A program made the position numbers and the translations under genes. From contig NZ_FOYV01000001.1 of the NCBI RefSeq assembly GCF_900115175.1, forward strand, positions 1,426,001-1,490,000: 64,000 bases of DNA, given 5' to 3'. Every line of letters begins with the position of its first letter. The first letter of the stretch is position 1. This stretch comes from Marinobacter gudaonensis (GTDB lineage Bacteria > Pseudomonadota > Gammaproteobacteria > Pseudomonadales > Oleiphilaceae). The notes under the pieces were generated by a model. The model worked only from the letters and a program-made list of their open reading frames with translations. It was not told the origin of the DNA and searched no databases. This document shows, one piece after another, positions 17,249 through 25,842 of the stretch.

Positions 17249-18409
17249 TTAACTCGCCAACTGGTGTTCTTCGCCTTTGTAGTAGGCCTCCACTCTGGAG
17301 TTCATCACCCGCCGCCAGAGTGGTGGGAACAACGCCAGGACCACCATGGCGGCGTAGCCGGCGGGTAATTGTGGGGCTATGTCGTGGTCGCGGAGGATCT
17401 GGTAACGGCGTTTGGCCCAGGCGTGGTGGTCGCTGTGGCGCTGGAGGTGGAACAGGAAGACGTTGGTGAGGAAGTAGTTGCTGTTCCAGCTGTGTTCGGG
17501 GGTGGTGCGTTCGTAGCGGCCGTTGTCGAGTTTTCTGCGGTGCAGGCCGTAGTGTTCGAGGTAGTTGACGATTTCCAGCAGGGTGAAGGCGATGAAGCTC
17601 TGGCCCAGGAAGAACGCGGCACCGAGCCAGCCGAAGGCGAGGGTGAAGACCGCCAGTACCAGGGCGCTGATGCTGTACCACCAGATCAGTTCGTTGCGCC
17701 AGCTGAGGGCTTTATGGCCCTTGCGTTGCAGGCGTTCGGCTTCCAGCTTCCAGGCGTTCAGGAAATTGCGCACATAGGCCTGGGGCAGGAAGTTGTACAG
17801 CGATTGGTTGTAGCGGGACGAAGAGGCGTCTTCCGGAGTTGACACATGCACGTGGTGCCCTCTCAGGTGTTCAACCTTGAAGCCGGCGTAACACACCAGA
17901 GCCAGCAGGAAGCCGCCGGCGCGGGTTTCGAGTTTGTCGTCTTTGTGGATGAGTTCGTGGGCGACGTTGATGCCGAGGCCGCCGACGATGCCGATGGAGA
18001 AGATCCAGCCGATACCCCCCACCAGGTTGAAGGTGCCGGACGCCAGTTCGAGCATGCTCCATACCAGCAGCACCGCAAAGCCGGCTACCCAGCCCAGGGT
18101 AATGGCTTTGTAGAAGCGCTCGCCGACCATCTGCGGCACGTCGCTCTCTTCATCGGGGTTCAGGGAATCCTTTCCCAGCAGCATGTCCAGCACTGGAATG
18201 ATCCCGAACACCACTACCGGCACGCCCCAGGAGAACAGGTTAACAAGGTCTGTGGCCTGGCCCGCGGCCAGCAGCAGGGGCGGCAGTACCAGGGGCACCA
18301 TGGCAATCAGGTAGCTGTACTTTTTCAGGGTCAACAGTATGCGCCGGCGGGTGGCCTCGCGGTGGATCGATAGCTGGGTTGTGCTCATTGGGCTCTCCAT
18401 CGGATTCAT
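17249..18409 (-). CDS. alkB: Alkane 1-monooxygenase AlkB
   Basis: Non-heme di-iron integral-membrane enzyme that hydroxylates the terminal carbon of medium-chain alkanes, using rubredoxin as electron donor. The protein has 386 residues and about six membrane helices. The histidine motifs are complete: HELIHK (151-156), EHLRGHHVHV (180-189), the AlkB-specific NYLEHYGLHRRK (282-293) and LQRHSDHHA (322-330). Three in-frame ATGs exist at 18409, 18400 and 18388. The last has the best ribosome site (GGAGAG), so the real product may be 7 residues shorter. No rubredoxin gene adjoins it. A divergent gntR lies upstream, as at the Alcanivorax alkB2 locus. Confidence 0.95.
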   Translation of the reverse strand: MNPMESPMSTTQLSIHREATRRRILLTLKKYSYLIAMVPLVLPPLLLAAGQATDLVNLFSWGVPVVVFGIIPVLDMLLGKDSLNPDEESDVPQMVGERFYKAITLGWVAGFAVLLVWSMLELASGTFNLVGGIGWIFSIGIVGGLGINVAHELIHKDDKLETRAGGFLLALVCYAGFKVEHLRGHHVHVSTPEDASSSRYNQSLYNFLPQAYVRNFLNAWKLEAERLQRKGHKALSWRNELIWWYSISALVLAVFTLAFGWLGAAFFLGQSFIAFTLLEIVNYLEHYGLHRRKLDNGRYERTTPEHSWNSNYFLTNVFLFHLQRHSDHHAWAKRRYQILRDHDIAPQLPAGYAAMVVLALFPPLWRRVMNSRVEAYYKGEEHQLAS

Positions 18410-18460
18410 ACCTTTGAATGCGTGTTGGTGAATCTCCGCTCACCTGTCATTTTTTGCATT

Positions 18461-18473
18461 ATTGTCCTACAAT
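18461..18473. promoter_or_regulatory. Putative GntR operator in the alkB-gntR intergenic region
   Basis: ATTGTCCTACAAT is a perfect inverted repeat (ATTGT-CCT-ACAAT) with the TTGT/ACAA half-sites typical of FCD-type GntR regulators. It is about 52 bases upstream of the alkB frame and 180 bases before the gntR ATG, in a 242-base divergent gap. Binding by the neighbouring GntR protein is inferred. Confidence 0.5.
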
Positions 18474-18651
18474 GCATCAGTCGTCAATCATTGGCAGGCA
18501 ACTTTTTTGACAAATCTCAGGAACGCCGCCGAATCAGGGCGTTGGGGCTTGCACCTTCAGAGGCTGTGATAAACTCATGCGCACGCATTTCAACGATGGC
18601 CGGACTGCCAACGAGGCCGGACCGTTTTTACGACCTGTTCAGAGAGCCTTT

Positions 18652-19311
18652 ATGGATTTTCAGGTGCCAAACACCCTGGCGGAGCAGATCGCCAACTACC
18701 TGGCCGAGCGGATCATGACTGGCCAGATTCGCCCCGGGGAGCGTATTCAGGAGGCCACCCTGGCCGGGGAGCTCAAGGTTAGCCGCGCGTCGGTAAAGGA
18801 GGCCCTGTACACGCTGGAGCGCTGGCATCTGGTGGAGAACACGCCGCGCAAGGGCGCCTCGGCCACCCGGCTGGACTCGGCCCATGCCTCGGAACTGTAT
18901 GACGTGTATATGCACTTGCTGATGATGCTGGCGGTGCGGCTGTGCGAGCGCTGGCAGGAGAGCGACAAGCCGAAGATGCTGGCGGCGGTGAACAATGCGG
19001 TGGAGCGGATGAAGTCGTCAGCGGCGGATATTTCAGCGGTGGTTGAGGCGAGCTTTGAGGTGATGGAGGCCTGCTGCGAGGTGGTGGGCAATCCGTATCT
19101 CACGGAGGCGTTGTCGAATTTCAAGCCGGCGGTGAGTCGCGCCTATTATCTGAGCGCCGATCGTTATCGGCGGGGCCTGGCGCAGACCAGTGAGTTTTTT
19201 GCCAATCTGCCGCAGGCGGTTCTGGCGCGGGATTCGGTTAAGGCGCAGGCGTTGATTCGGGAGTTTGCGGAGCATCAGAAGGCTTTGATTCAGCAGGCTC
19301 TGGGCGCCTGA
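18652..19311 (+). CDS. GntR-family (FCD) regulator next to alkB
   Basis: Transcriptional regulator of 219 residues. A GntR winged helix is seen at about 5-75 (LAEQIANYLAERIMTGQIRP, then LKVSRASVKEALYTLERWHL), followed by a helical FCD-type domain to the end. The ATG at 18652 starts directly at the domain. The frame is open back to 18577, but the added residues look non-native. It is divergent from alkB with a TTGT/ACAA palindrome between them, so it probably represses alkB and responds to an alkane-derived fatty acid or acyl-CoA. That effector is a guess from other FCD regulators. Confidence 0.87.
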   Translation: MDFQVPNTLAEQIANYLAERIMTGQIRPGERIQEATLAGELKVSRASVKEALYTLERWHLVENTPRKGASATRLDSAHASELYDVYMHLLMMLAVRLCERWQESDKPKMLAAVNNAVERMKSSAADISAVVEASFEVMEACCEVVGNPYLTEALSNFKPAVSRAYYLSADRYRRGLAQTSEFFANLPQAVLARDSVKAQALIREFAEHQKALIQQALGA

Positions 19312-19350
19312 CCGCGCTGTAGCCCTTCATACATTGGAGCATGCAAAGCA

Positions 19351-19445
19351 GGCGGGACAAGCTTCCAAAACACGCTGTGAATACGTCCCTGTACGCTTGG
19401 CTTCGCCATCCATGGCTCCGCACAGTTTTGGAAGCTTGTCCCGCC
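19351..19445 (+). repeat. Family-1 hairpin repeat, copy C
   Basis: Perfect 21-bp arms (19351-19371 with 19425-19445) enclose a 53-base core. The core starts ACGCTGTGAATACGTCC, contains TGTACGCTTGG and CATCCATGG, and ends CGCACA. It begins 40 bases after the gntR stop. The remainder of the 19312-19635 gap is AT-richer leader DNA before the next gene, with no other feature that I can support. Confidence 0.9.
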
Positions 19446-19635
19446 CGCTTCGCCCCTAACCCTCTGCTGGTGTCCGGGTGTGACATCGCTCACAGATCTT
19501 TCTTTCCTCGCCTCGTATCGTAACAGTCTGTAACAAACCAAAGATTCCGCTGCATTGGTTGTGCTGTCCCCCTGCGGCCCGGGTAGTGCCTGTTCGCTCC
19601 CGTTGATAACAACAAACCAGACTTTTGGGGCCACC

Positions 19636-20658
19636 ATGACTCAGTCCTCTGCCTGTCGTCGAAACACCCTGCCTTCCACGCTCTCGCTCTGGGTGCTTGC
19701 GTTGTCGCTTCCTCTGCCGGCCATGGCGGAGTTCCGGCCGTTGGACGATGGTGCGATGTCCGGGGTAACCGGTCAGGCCGGGGTGACCATTGAGCTGGAA
19801 ACGAAGCTGAGCATTGACCGTCTGAGCTGGACCGATGAGGGGTCCCTGAATGTGAACGGGCTGAGGTTGTCGGGGCAGAACGATACGGTGCTCGATAACA
19901 TGAAGCTGACGGTGGATATTGCCGGCGACGGTGAGGTGCTGGAACACGGCTTTTCGGAGATTGCCCGGCGCGCTGATGCCGGGTTGTTGGACCCGACAGA
20001 TCCGGATGTGGCCGATGCTCTGGCGAAGTACTCCGTGGCAGGCTCTTTTGGCAAGCAGTTCAACAGTGGTGATCTGGTGATGCACTTGGGTGCGATCGAC
20101 TACGGCGATCCGGCCAGCATTGACGATTATCTGCAGGCGGTGGATTTCGAGCTGGCGGTGGAGAGCATCACCGCCTCGGGCACTGAGGGTTCGGCCACGT
20201 TGTTCTCGGATGTGCTGTTGCAGGGTTATGTCGGGCCCACGGATCTGGTCATCCGTAATGGCGGCACTTCTTCACGCACCCTGGCGAACGGTAATCAGGT
20301 ATCGGGCTCTGAGTTGCAGCTGGATACCCATTTCGAGATTACCAACGGTAGCCTGAACTGGGATGCCGCTGATCTGCTGTTCGTATTCAACTTTGCCGCG
20401 GTTGGCATTGAGGGGCTGCAGATTCACAACCGACGGGGCGATGACACGGTTGGCCATTTCGGCATGGCCAGTGCCACGGCCAAGCTGTCGCGGGGCACCA
20501 GCGCCGCGTCCGGTAACGATGGCCTGTCGATTCACGAGGTGGAGTTCCGGGCTGACATCGATATGCCGGTGTTCAAGATTGGCGGCACCAGTATCGGCAA
20601 CGTCCAGTTCACCGACTTTGCCATTACCGACACCACGATGATGGTTTATGGCCACTAG
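19636..20658 (+). CDS. Exported surface protein with DUF6160/FilF-like N-terminus
   Basis: The protein has 340 residues. A signal peptide (about 1-33, ending PLPAMA-EF) leads into LDDGAMSGVTGQAGVTIELE. This motif marks a family of exported beta-rich proteins in Marinobacter, Acinetobacter and Pseudomonas, annotated as DUF6160 or putative pilus-assembly FilF. The rest is rich in D, N, G, S and T with alternating hydrophobics (for example LTVDIAGDGEV, ITNGSLNWDAADLLFVFNF), suggesting a beta-solenoid or beta-barrel at the cell surface. No catalytic motif is visible. It is not in an operon with an obvious secretion system. The function is unknown. Confidence 0.72.
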   Translation: MTQSSACRRNTLPSTLSLWVLALSLPLPAMAEFRPLDDGAMSGVTGQAGVTIELETKLSIDRLSWTDEGSLNVNGLRLSGQNDTVLDNMKLTVDIAGDGEVLEHGFSEIARRADAGLLDPTDPDVADALAKYSVAGSFGKQFNSGDLVMHLGAIDYGDPASIDDYLQAVDFELAVESITASGTEGSATLFSDVLLQGYVGPTDLVIRNGGTSSRTLANGNQVSGSELQLDTHFEITNGSLNWDAADLLFVFNFAAVGIEGLQIHNRRGDDTVGHFGMASATAKLSRGTSAASGNDGLSIHEVEFRADIDMPVFKIGGTSIGNVQFTDFAITDTTMMVYGH

Positions 20659-20695
20659 GCCGACACTGGACACCCACCACACCCTACCCTGTAAA

Positions 20696-20720
20696 CTGCC
20701 CGTCTCACTCTGACGGGCAG
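20696..20720 (+). other. Hairpin immediately upstream of the flippase-like gene
   Basis: A perfect 9-bp stem (CTGCCCGTC/GACGGGCAG) with a 7-base loop ends 3 bases before the ATG at 20724, where the ribosome-binding site should be. No T-run follows. It could end the upstream transcript weakly or hide the start codon and modulate translation. The sequence cannot decide between these. Confidence 0.55.
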
Positions 20721-20723
20721 CCC

Positions 20724-21782
20724 ATGACGGACTCAACGGACATTCAGTATTCCAGACGCGCTTCGAGTCGACGGCTCGTGGTGTTCAGTCTGCTGTTTCT
20801 TGCCCTGACCTTTGCCGGGCTGTACACGGTGTACGATCAGTTCGCCGGCCGCAGCATCACCTTTGATGACCGGCTGATCGCCCCCGGCACGCTGCTGTCC
20901 GTGGCCGCCCTGTTACTGGTGTACTTTGTCTCCGACGGCTTGCGCCTGTACTTCACGCTCCGGGCTTTGGGGCACAGGGTGCCGTTTCCGGCCATGTGCC
21001 GGCTGGTGTTTATCAATCTGTTTTTTTCCAATATCACGCCCATGGCCACCGGGGGCGGGTTTGCCCAGATCTGGTACCTGCACCATCACGGCGTGCCGGT
21101 GGGCCGGGCCACCGCCGCCACCACCATCCGGACCATTCTGGCGGTGCTGTTCATTTTCTCGCTCACACCGATATTCCTGCTGACCCTCAAGCCGCTGGAC
21201 GGCAATTCCATTGCCGGCGACATTGGCACGGCACTGGCGGTGCTGATTATTCTGTATCTGGGCTTTTTCCTGGTGCTGCTGTTCCGCACCCACTGGCTGA
21301 TCGGGCCACTGACCCGTGTGTTGCTTACCGCCTGTCGACTGCACCTGATCAGCGAACAGAGGCACCGTCGCTGGCAGTTCAAGGCGCGCCGGGAGATGCT
21401 GCGTCTGTCCCGGAGTTTTGGTGATTACCTGCGGGGTGCGCCCCGGTATGTCTGGCTGTCGGTGCTGTTCACGGCGGTGTTCCTGCTCAGTCTGTTCAGC
21501 TTTCCGGCGCTGCTGATGCATAGCCTGGACTACAGCGTGGACTACGTGATGTCGGTGGGGCTGCTGGTGGTCACCACGTTTGTCATGTATTTCTCACCCA
21601 CGCCCGGGGCCTCGGGCATTTCCGAAGGTGTCTTCGGCAGCTTCTTCCGGGATATCCTGTCTGCCAACCATCTGATCCTGGTGATCGTGTGCTGGCGGTT
21701 ACTGACCATCTATCTGGGCATGATCATCGGGCTGGTGGTGCTGCAGAGGGAGCTCGTTGCCAACCGGAGGAAAGCCGGATGA
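20724..21782 (+). CDS. Lysylphosphatidylglycerol synthase/flippase-like membrane protein (UPF0104)
   Basis: Inner-membrane protein of 352 residues with about eight helices, matching the UPF0104/AglD-type transmembrane family (NLFFSNITPMATGGGFAQIW and SPTPGASGISEGVFGSFF are its signature loops). Relatives include the flippase half of MprF and proteins tied to glycolipid or isoprenoid-lipid handling. The synthase domain of MprF is absent. The stop codon overlaps the start of the phosphoesterase-like/glycosyltransferase gene, so the two are likely partners in making or moving a glycolipid. That role is inferred from context. Confidence 0.82.
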   Translation: MTDSTDIQYSRRASSRRLVVFSLLFLALTFAGLYTVYDQFAGRSITFDDRLIAPGTLLSVAALLLVYFVSDGLRLYFTLRALGHRVPFPAMCRLVFINLFFSNITPMATGGGFAQIWYLHHHGVPVGRATAATTIRTILAVLFIFSLTPIFLLTLKPLDGNSIAGDIGTALAVLIILYLGFFLVLLFRTHWLIGPLTRVLLTACRLHLISEQRHRRWQFKARREMLRLSRSFGDYLRGAPRYVWLSVLFTAVFLLSLFSFPALLMHSLDYSVDYVMSVGLLVVTTFVMYFSPTPGASGISEGVFGSFFRDILSANHLILVIVCWRLLTIYLGMIIGLVVLQRELVANRRKAG

Positions 21783-24031
21783 TGTTCCGCAATCCACTCA
21801 AGCTTCTGTTCTACCTGTGTGTACTGGCGGTGGTTCTGCTGGTGGGCTACAAGGTTTACCTGAACCTGTTCACAGAGAACTTCGAGGGGGTCCACACCGA
21901 ACAGGTGGAGCGGATTCACCGGCAGGTTCAGGCTGGAGAGCCGTTCAGCTTTGCGGTGGTGGGTAACATCAACAACTCGGTTGGAGTGTTCGAGGACCGG
22001 ATTATTCCGCAGCTCAACCAGTCCGGCATCGATTTCATGGTCTCCGCCGGCAACGCCGTCAGTGGCGGCGGTGAGGACAAGTACCGGGCCCTCTATGGCA
22101 CCCTGAGCCACCTGGACATTCCCTATCTGCTCACCTTCGGCGCCCATGAGTACGAGGATTTCGGCAGCTTCCGGTTCTATGACCACTTCGGCCCGCACTT
22201 TTTCAGTATTGAGGCGGGCAGCAGCCGTCTGATTTTCCTGGACAGCACCGGCAAGACTCCCTGGCGCTGGCAGATCCGCTGGCTCAACGACCTGCTGGCC
22301 CAGGATACGTCCAATGCCCGGATCCTTTTCATTGGCCATCCGCCGCTGCAGCCCGATGAGAACGCACCGTTTGATCGCCAGGCCGACTACCTGGCGCCGC
22401 CCGAGTTTCGGGATGCGCTTTTGAAGGCGATCAGTGACCACGATGTGGACCGCGTGTTTTCCTCCAACCTGTCGTTGTTCTCAGAGAAAACCGCGGCCGG
22501 CACCACCTTCATTACCACCGGCGGGGCCGGCGGCCTGGTGATGAATAACGACACCAGCTTCTACCACTACGTGCGGGTGAGTGTGAGTGCCGAGGGGGAG
22601 GTAAGCCACAGCCTGCAGCGCCTGGAAATCGGGCAGCACCCGATACTGAAGCGGCTGGAGAGCCTCTGGTTCTTTATCTACTCGCTGTTCTACACCGGCT
22701 ATCTCAATTTCCTGCTGATTGTTGCGCTGTTCGCCGCCCTGGCCATCAAACTCTACGGCGCTATTTTCATCGCCAAGGATTATTACCCGGATTACGACCT
22801 GGACCCCTCGCCCTGGCTGGAGAAGCCCCTTCGCATTGCCATGTTCACCAACAATTATCTGCCCTTCATTGGTGGCGTGCCCATTTCCATTGAACGGTTG
22901 CGGCGCGGCCTGGAACAACTGGGCGACAAGCTGCTGGTGGTGGCCCCGCGATACAAGGGCCAGCCGGAGGCCGAATCCCACGTGCTTCGGGTACCATCAC
23001 TGCTGGCCATGGGCGAGAAGCGGGAATTTCGGCTGGCCAATATATTTCTGGCCCGTATCCGCAAGCGGGTTCGGGCCTTCAAACCGGACATCATTCACCT
23101 CCACCATCCCTTCTGGCTGGGCTCCCTGGGGCTGTTCGTGGCCCGCACCCTGCGGGTTCCCGCGATCTACACCTACCACACCCGGCTGGAGCACTACGCC
23201 CATTTCGTGCCCCTGCCAGGCATGCTGTTCCGCAATCTGATTTCGCACGCGCTGATCAAGCGCTTTGCCAATAAGTGCGATGGTGTGATTGTGCCCACCT
23301 ACTCCACCGAGGAGTACCTGCGCATGATCGGGGTGAAAACACCCACGTTTGTGCAGCCCACGGGCATTGAATACCAGAAGTTCCAGGATGTCCGGCACGA
23401 GGACGTCGAGGCGTTGCGCAAGCGGTTGAAGCTTCACGATGAGAAGGTGTTTATCAGCGTCTCCCGTCTGTCCAACGAGAAGAACATCGACTTCATGATC
23501 GAGGCGGTTGATGCCCTGCGTCGGGAAACGAGCGTGCCCTTCCGCTTCCTGATGATCGGCGACGGGCACCAGCGGGATCGGCTGCAGCAGAAAATCGAGG
23601 ACCTGGGACTGCAGGAACACTTTACCCTGGTAGGCGCCGTGCCGCCGGATGAAATGGCCAACTGGTATCGGCTGGGAGACGCCTTCCTGTTCGCCTCCAT
23701 ATCCGAAACCCAGGGCATGGTGATCCTGGAGGCCATGGCCGCGGGCTTGCCAGTGGTGGCCGTGCGCTCCAGCGGTATCGAGGACGTGGTCCGCCACGGC
23801 CACAACGGTTTCAAGACACCGGAAAAGCAGGACCAGTGGCGTGCCGAGGTGAAAAAACTGCTGGAAGACGAAGCGCTGCGTGGCAGGCTCTCCGGCCAGG
23901 CCCTGGAGTTTGCGCGGGATTACTCCGTGGAACAGTTCGCCCGGGACGTGCGCGCCATCTACGCCACCACCCTGGCGATGTTTGCCAAGAAACGCAAAGG
24001 TTCCGGTCGCCTGGGCAAGCAGGAAAAGTGA
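21779..24031 (+). CDS. Fusion: degenerate metallophosphoesterase-like domain + GT4 glycosyltransferase
   Basis: The protein has 750 residues. A membrane anchor (8-28) is followed by a calcineurin-like phosphoesterase fold (about 55-285), a hydrophobic stretch (about 295-330) and a GT4 glycosyltransferase (about 351-740). The transferase opens RIAMFTNNYLPFIGGVPISI and has the ETQGMVILEAMAAG acceptor motif, resembling diacylglycerol glucosyltransferases. In the first domain the expected metal ligands look replaced: VGNINNS for GDxH, SAGNAVS for GDxxD, GAHEYED for GNHE and SSNLS for the final GHxH. Only GHPPL remains recognisable. It may therefore be a non-catalytic lipid- or sugar-binding domain. 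The ATG at 21779 has GGAGG upstream and overlaps the previous stop. Confidence 0.83.
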   Translation: MMFRNPLKLLFYLCVLAVVLLVGYKVYLNLFTENFEGVHTEQVERIHRQVQAGEPFSFAVVGNINNSVGVFEDRIIPQLNQSGIDFMVSAGNAVSGGGEDKYRALYGTLSHLDIPYLLTFGAHEYEDFGSFRFYDHFGPHFFSIEAGSSRLIFLDSTGKTPWRWQIRWLNDLLAQDTSNARILFIGHPPLQPDENAPFDRQADYLAPPEFRDALLKAISDHDVDRVFSSNLSLFSEKTAAGTTFITTGGAGGLVMNNDTSFYHYVRVSVSAEGEVSHSLQRLEIGQHPILKRLESLWFFIYSLFYTGYLNFLLIVALFAALAIKLYGAIFIAKDYYPDYDLDPSPWLEKPLRIAMFTNNYLPFIGGVPISIERLRRGLEQLGDKLLVVAPRYKGQPEAESHVLRVPSLLAMGEKREFRLANIFLARIRKRVRAFKPDIIHLHHPFWLGSLGLFVARTLRVPAIYTYHTRLEHYAHFVPLPGMLFRNLISHALIKRFANKCDGVIVPTYSTEEYLRMIGVKTPTFVQPTGIEYQKFQDVRHEDVEALRKRLKLHDEKVFISVSRLSNEKNIDFMIEAVDALRRETSVPFRFLMIGDGHQRDRLQQKIEDLGLQEHFTLVGAVPPDEMANWYRLGDAFLFASISETQGMVILEAMAAGLPVVAVRSSGIEDVVRHGHNGFKTPEKQDQWRAEVKKLLEDEALRGRLSGQALEFARDYSVEQFARDVRAIYATTLAMFAKKRKGSGRLGKQEK

Positions 24032-24137
24032 CGGTTTTCGGGGCCGGCCTGATCGGGCTAGACTCAATACACGTATTACAGAGACGTTTTAACCACTGTC
24101 TCGATACGACTCGACTCGTTACAACTGGAGAGTAACC

Positions 24138-25085
24138 GTGAGCGGCATCCCCGTTGGAATCAGCACCTGCCTGCTGGGCAAGGAAGTCCGCCATGATGGC
24201 GGCCATAAGCATTCCCGCTACTGCACCCAGGTGCTGTCGAAACATTTCGACTTCCGTTCCATCTGCCCCGAGCTGGAAGCGGGCCTGGGCGTGCCCCGCC
24301 CGGCGATTCACCTGCGCGAATACAGCGACGGCCTTCGCCTGATTGAAACCAAAGGCACCGCCGACCATACCGGCGCCATGCAGGACTTTATCGACCGCAT
24401 CCTGCCGTCGCTAGCCGATCTTCGGGGCTACATCCTGATGGCCAAGTCCCCCAGCTGCGGCATGGAGCGCATCAAGGTGCACAACGAGGACGGCCAGGTA
24501 ACCCGGCGCGACGGCCGCGGCATGTTTGCCGAAGCCCTGCTGCAGGCCTACCCGCTGATGCCGGTGGAGGAAGAAGGCCGCCTGAACGATGACATGCTCC
24601 GTGAAAACTTCATCGAGCGGGTGTTCGCCTACGACGACTGGATGCAGAATGTGGCCGGCGAGAAGCTGTCGGCCAAGGCGCTGATCGAATTCCACACCCG
24701 CCACAAGTTCCAGCTACTGGCCCACTCCGAACGGATCTACCGCCAGCTTGGCCCGATGCTGGGGGACCTCAAATCCGAGCCACTCGAAACCATCGCCGAC
24801 CGTTACATTCACCAGTTCATGGAAGCCATGAGCCAGAAGGTGAGTCGGGGCTCGCACATGAACGCCATGCAGCACCTGATGGGCTACCTGCGGGATTCCC
24901 TGGGCGATGAAGAGCGCAAGGTGCTGCTGGAGCAGATGGAGGCCTACCGCCGGGGCGAGGTGCCGCTGGTGGTGCCCATGACCCTGCTGCGTATGGCCCA
25001 ACGCCGGGAACCGGTGGATTACCTGCACAGCCAGCAGTATCTGACGCCTTACCCTGACGAGCTTGGGCTGCGGAACAACGTCTAG
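24138..25085 (+). CDS. DUF523 and DUF1722 domain protein
   Basis: Cytoplasmic protein of 315 residues starting at GTG, preceded by TGGAGAG. The N-terminal DUF523 domain (about 5-150) has conserved Cys (GISTCLLGKEVRHDGGHKHS, MAKSPSCGMERIKV). The C-terminal DUF1722/YbgA-like domain (about 190-305) has LIEFHTRHKFQLLAHSERIY. The architecture is common in gammaproteobacteria, often near photolyase genes, but no photolyase is present here. The biochemical role is unknown to me; relatives are discussed as thiol or DNA-repair-related proteins. Confidence 0.88.
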   Translation: MSGIPVGISTCLLGKEVRHDGGHKHSRYCTQVLSKHFDFRSICPELEAGLGVPRPAIHLREYSDGLRLIETKGTADHTGAMQDFIDRILPSLADLRGYILMAKSPSCGMERIKVHNEDGQVTRRDGRGMFAEALLQAYPLMPVEEEGRLNDDMLRENFIERVFAYDDWMQNVAGEKLSAKALIEFHTRHKFQLLAHSERIYRQLGPMLGDLKSEPLETIADRYIHQFMEAMSQKVSRGSHMNAMQHLMGYLRDSLGDEERKVLLEQMEAYRRGEVPLVVPMTLLRMAQRREPVDYLHSQQYLTPYPDELGLRNNV

Positions 25086-25086
25086 A

Positions 25087-25818
25087 TCAGAAACCGTAGA
25101 GCAGCGACAGCGAGGTTTCGGTGTCGGTATCCTCGGAACCGGCCGGCGGGTCGGACAGATGCTTGACCCGGAACGCGGCCTTCATGGACAGGTTACCCAC
25201 CACGTTGGCCTGCAGCGAGGTCTCCGACTCGGTGATGGTGTTGTTCTCGTCCAGACCGATTTCCGTGCTTAGCCTCTGGCGAAACAGGGCATTTTCAGAC
25301 AAGGCATAATCAAATTGCCCGGCCAGACGGGCGATGGCCTCTTTCTCGGCGTCCTCGCCCCGGGCGTTCACCATCTCCAGTTTGTTGTAGCGATAACCGG
25401 CACCGGCCGAGAGATCAAGGAAGGAACGCTCTCCGGAATTCCAGACCCGCTGACCGTAACCGGTTGTCAGTGAGGATTCGAAGTCGTAGCCGGAAAAACG
25501 ATCGTCCTCGTAGGCGCCCCGGAGAAACCAGTACTGGTTCTCAGAGAACTTGTAGTTGGTTTCCAGCGTCGCCAGGTACTTTTCGGCGGTGGTCTCGTCT
25601 TCGGTTTCCGAGTAATTGGCGCGGAACTCGCCGGTGTTGCGCCAGGTTTCGACTTCATGGATCAGGCCCAATCGACCCTTGATGTTGGTCTCCTCGGTAT
25701 TGCCGGAGGTGATCAGCACGCCCAGCTCGGTCTCACCTTTCCAGTTATCGGCGTCCTGCCCGAAGGCAAGGGGCGTGAACACAACGGCGGTGACGGCTAC
25801 GGCCTTTCGTAAATCCAT
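25087..25818 (-). CDS. DUF481 family outer-membrane protein (YdiY-like)
   Basis: The protein has 243 residues. A signal peptide (MDLRKAVAVTAVVFTPLAFG) is followed by alternating hydrophobic/polar strands and a terminal phenylalanine (SLSLLYGF), as in outer-membrane beta-barrels. The opening GETELGVLITSGNTEETNIK is the hallmark of DUF481 proteins, described as salt-induced outer-membrane proteins. The ribosome site is AGGGAG. It converges tightly on the DUF523 gene and follows trhO by 24 bases on the same strand, so it may share a transcript with it. Confidence 0.88.
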   Translation of the reverse strand: MDLRKAVAVTAVVFTPLAFGQDADNWKGETELGVLITSGNTEETNIKGRLGLIHEVETWRNTGEFRANYSETEDETTAEKYLATLETNYKFSENQYWFLRGAYEDDRFSGYDFESSLTTGYGQRVWNSGERSFLDLSAGAGYRYNKLEMVNARGEDAEKEAIARLAGQFDYALSENALFRQRLSTEIGLDENNTITESETSLQANVVGNLSMKAAFRVKHLSDPPAGSEDTDTETSLSLLYGF

Positions 25819-25842
25819 GAAGTCTCCCTGTTGGTTGTCCGG

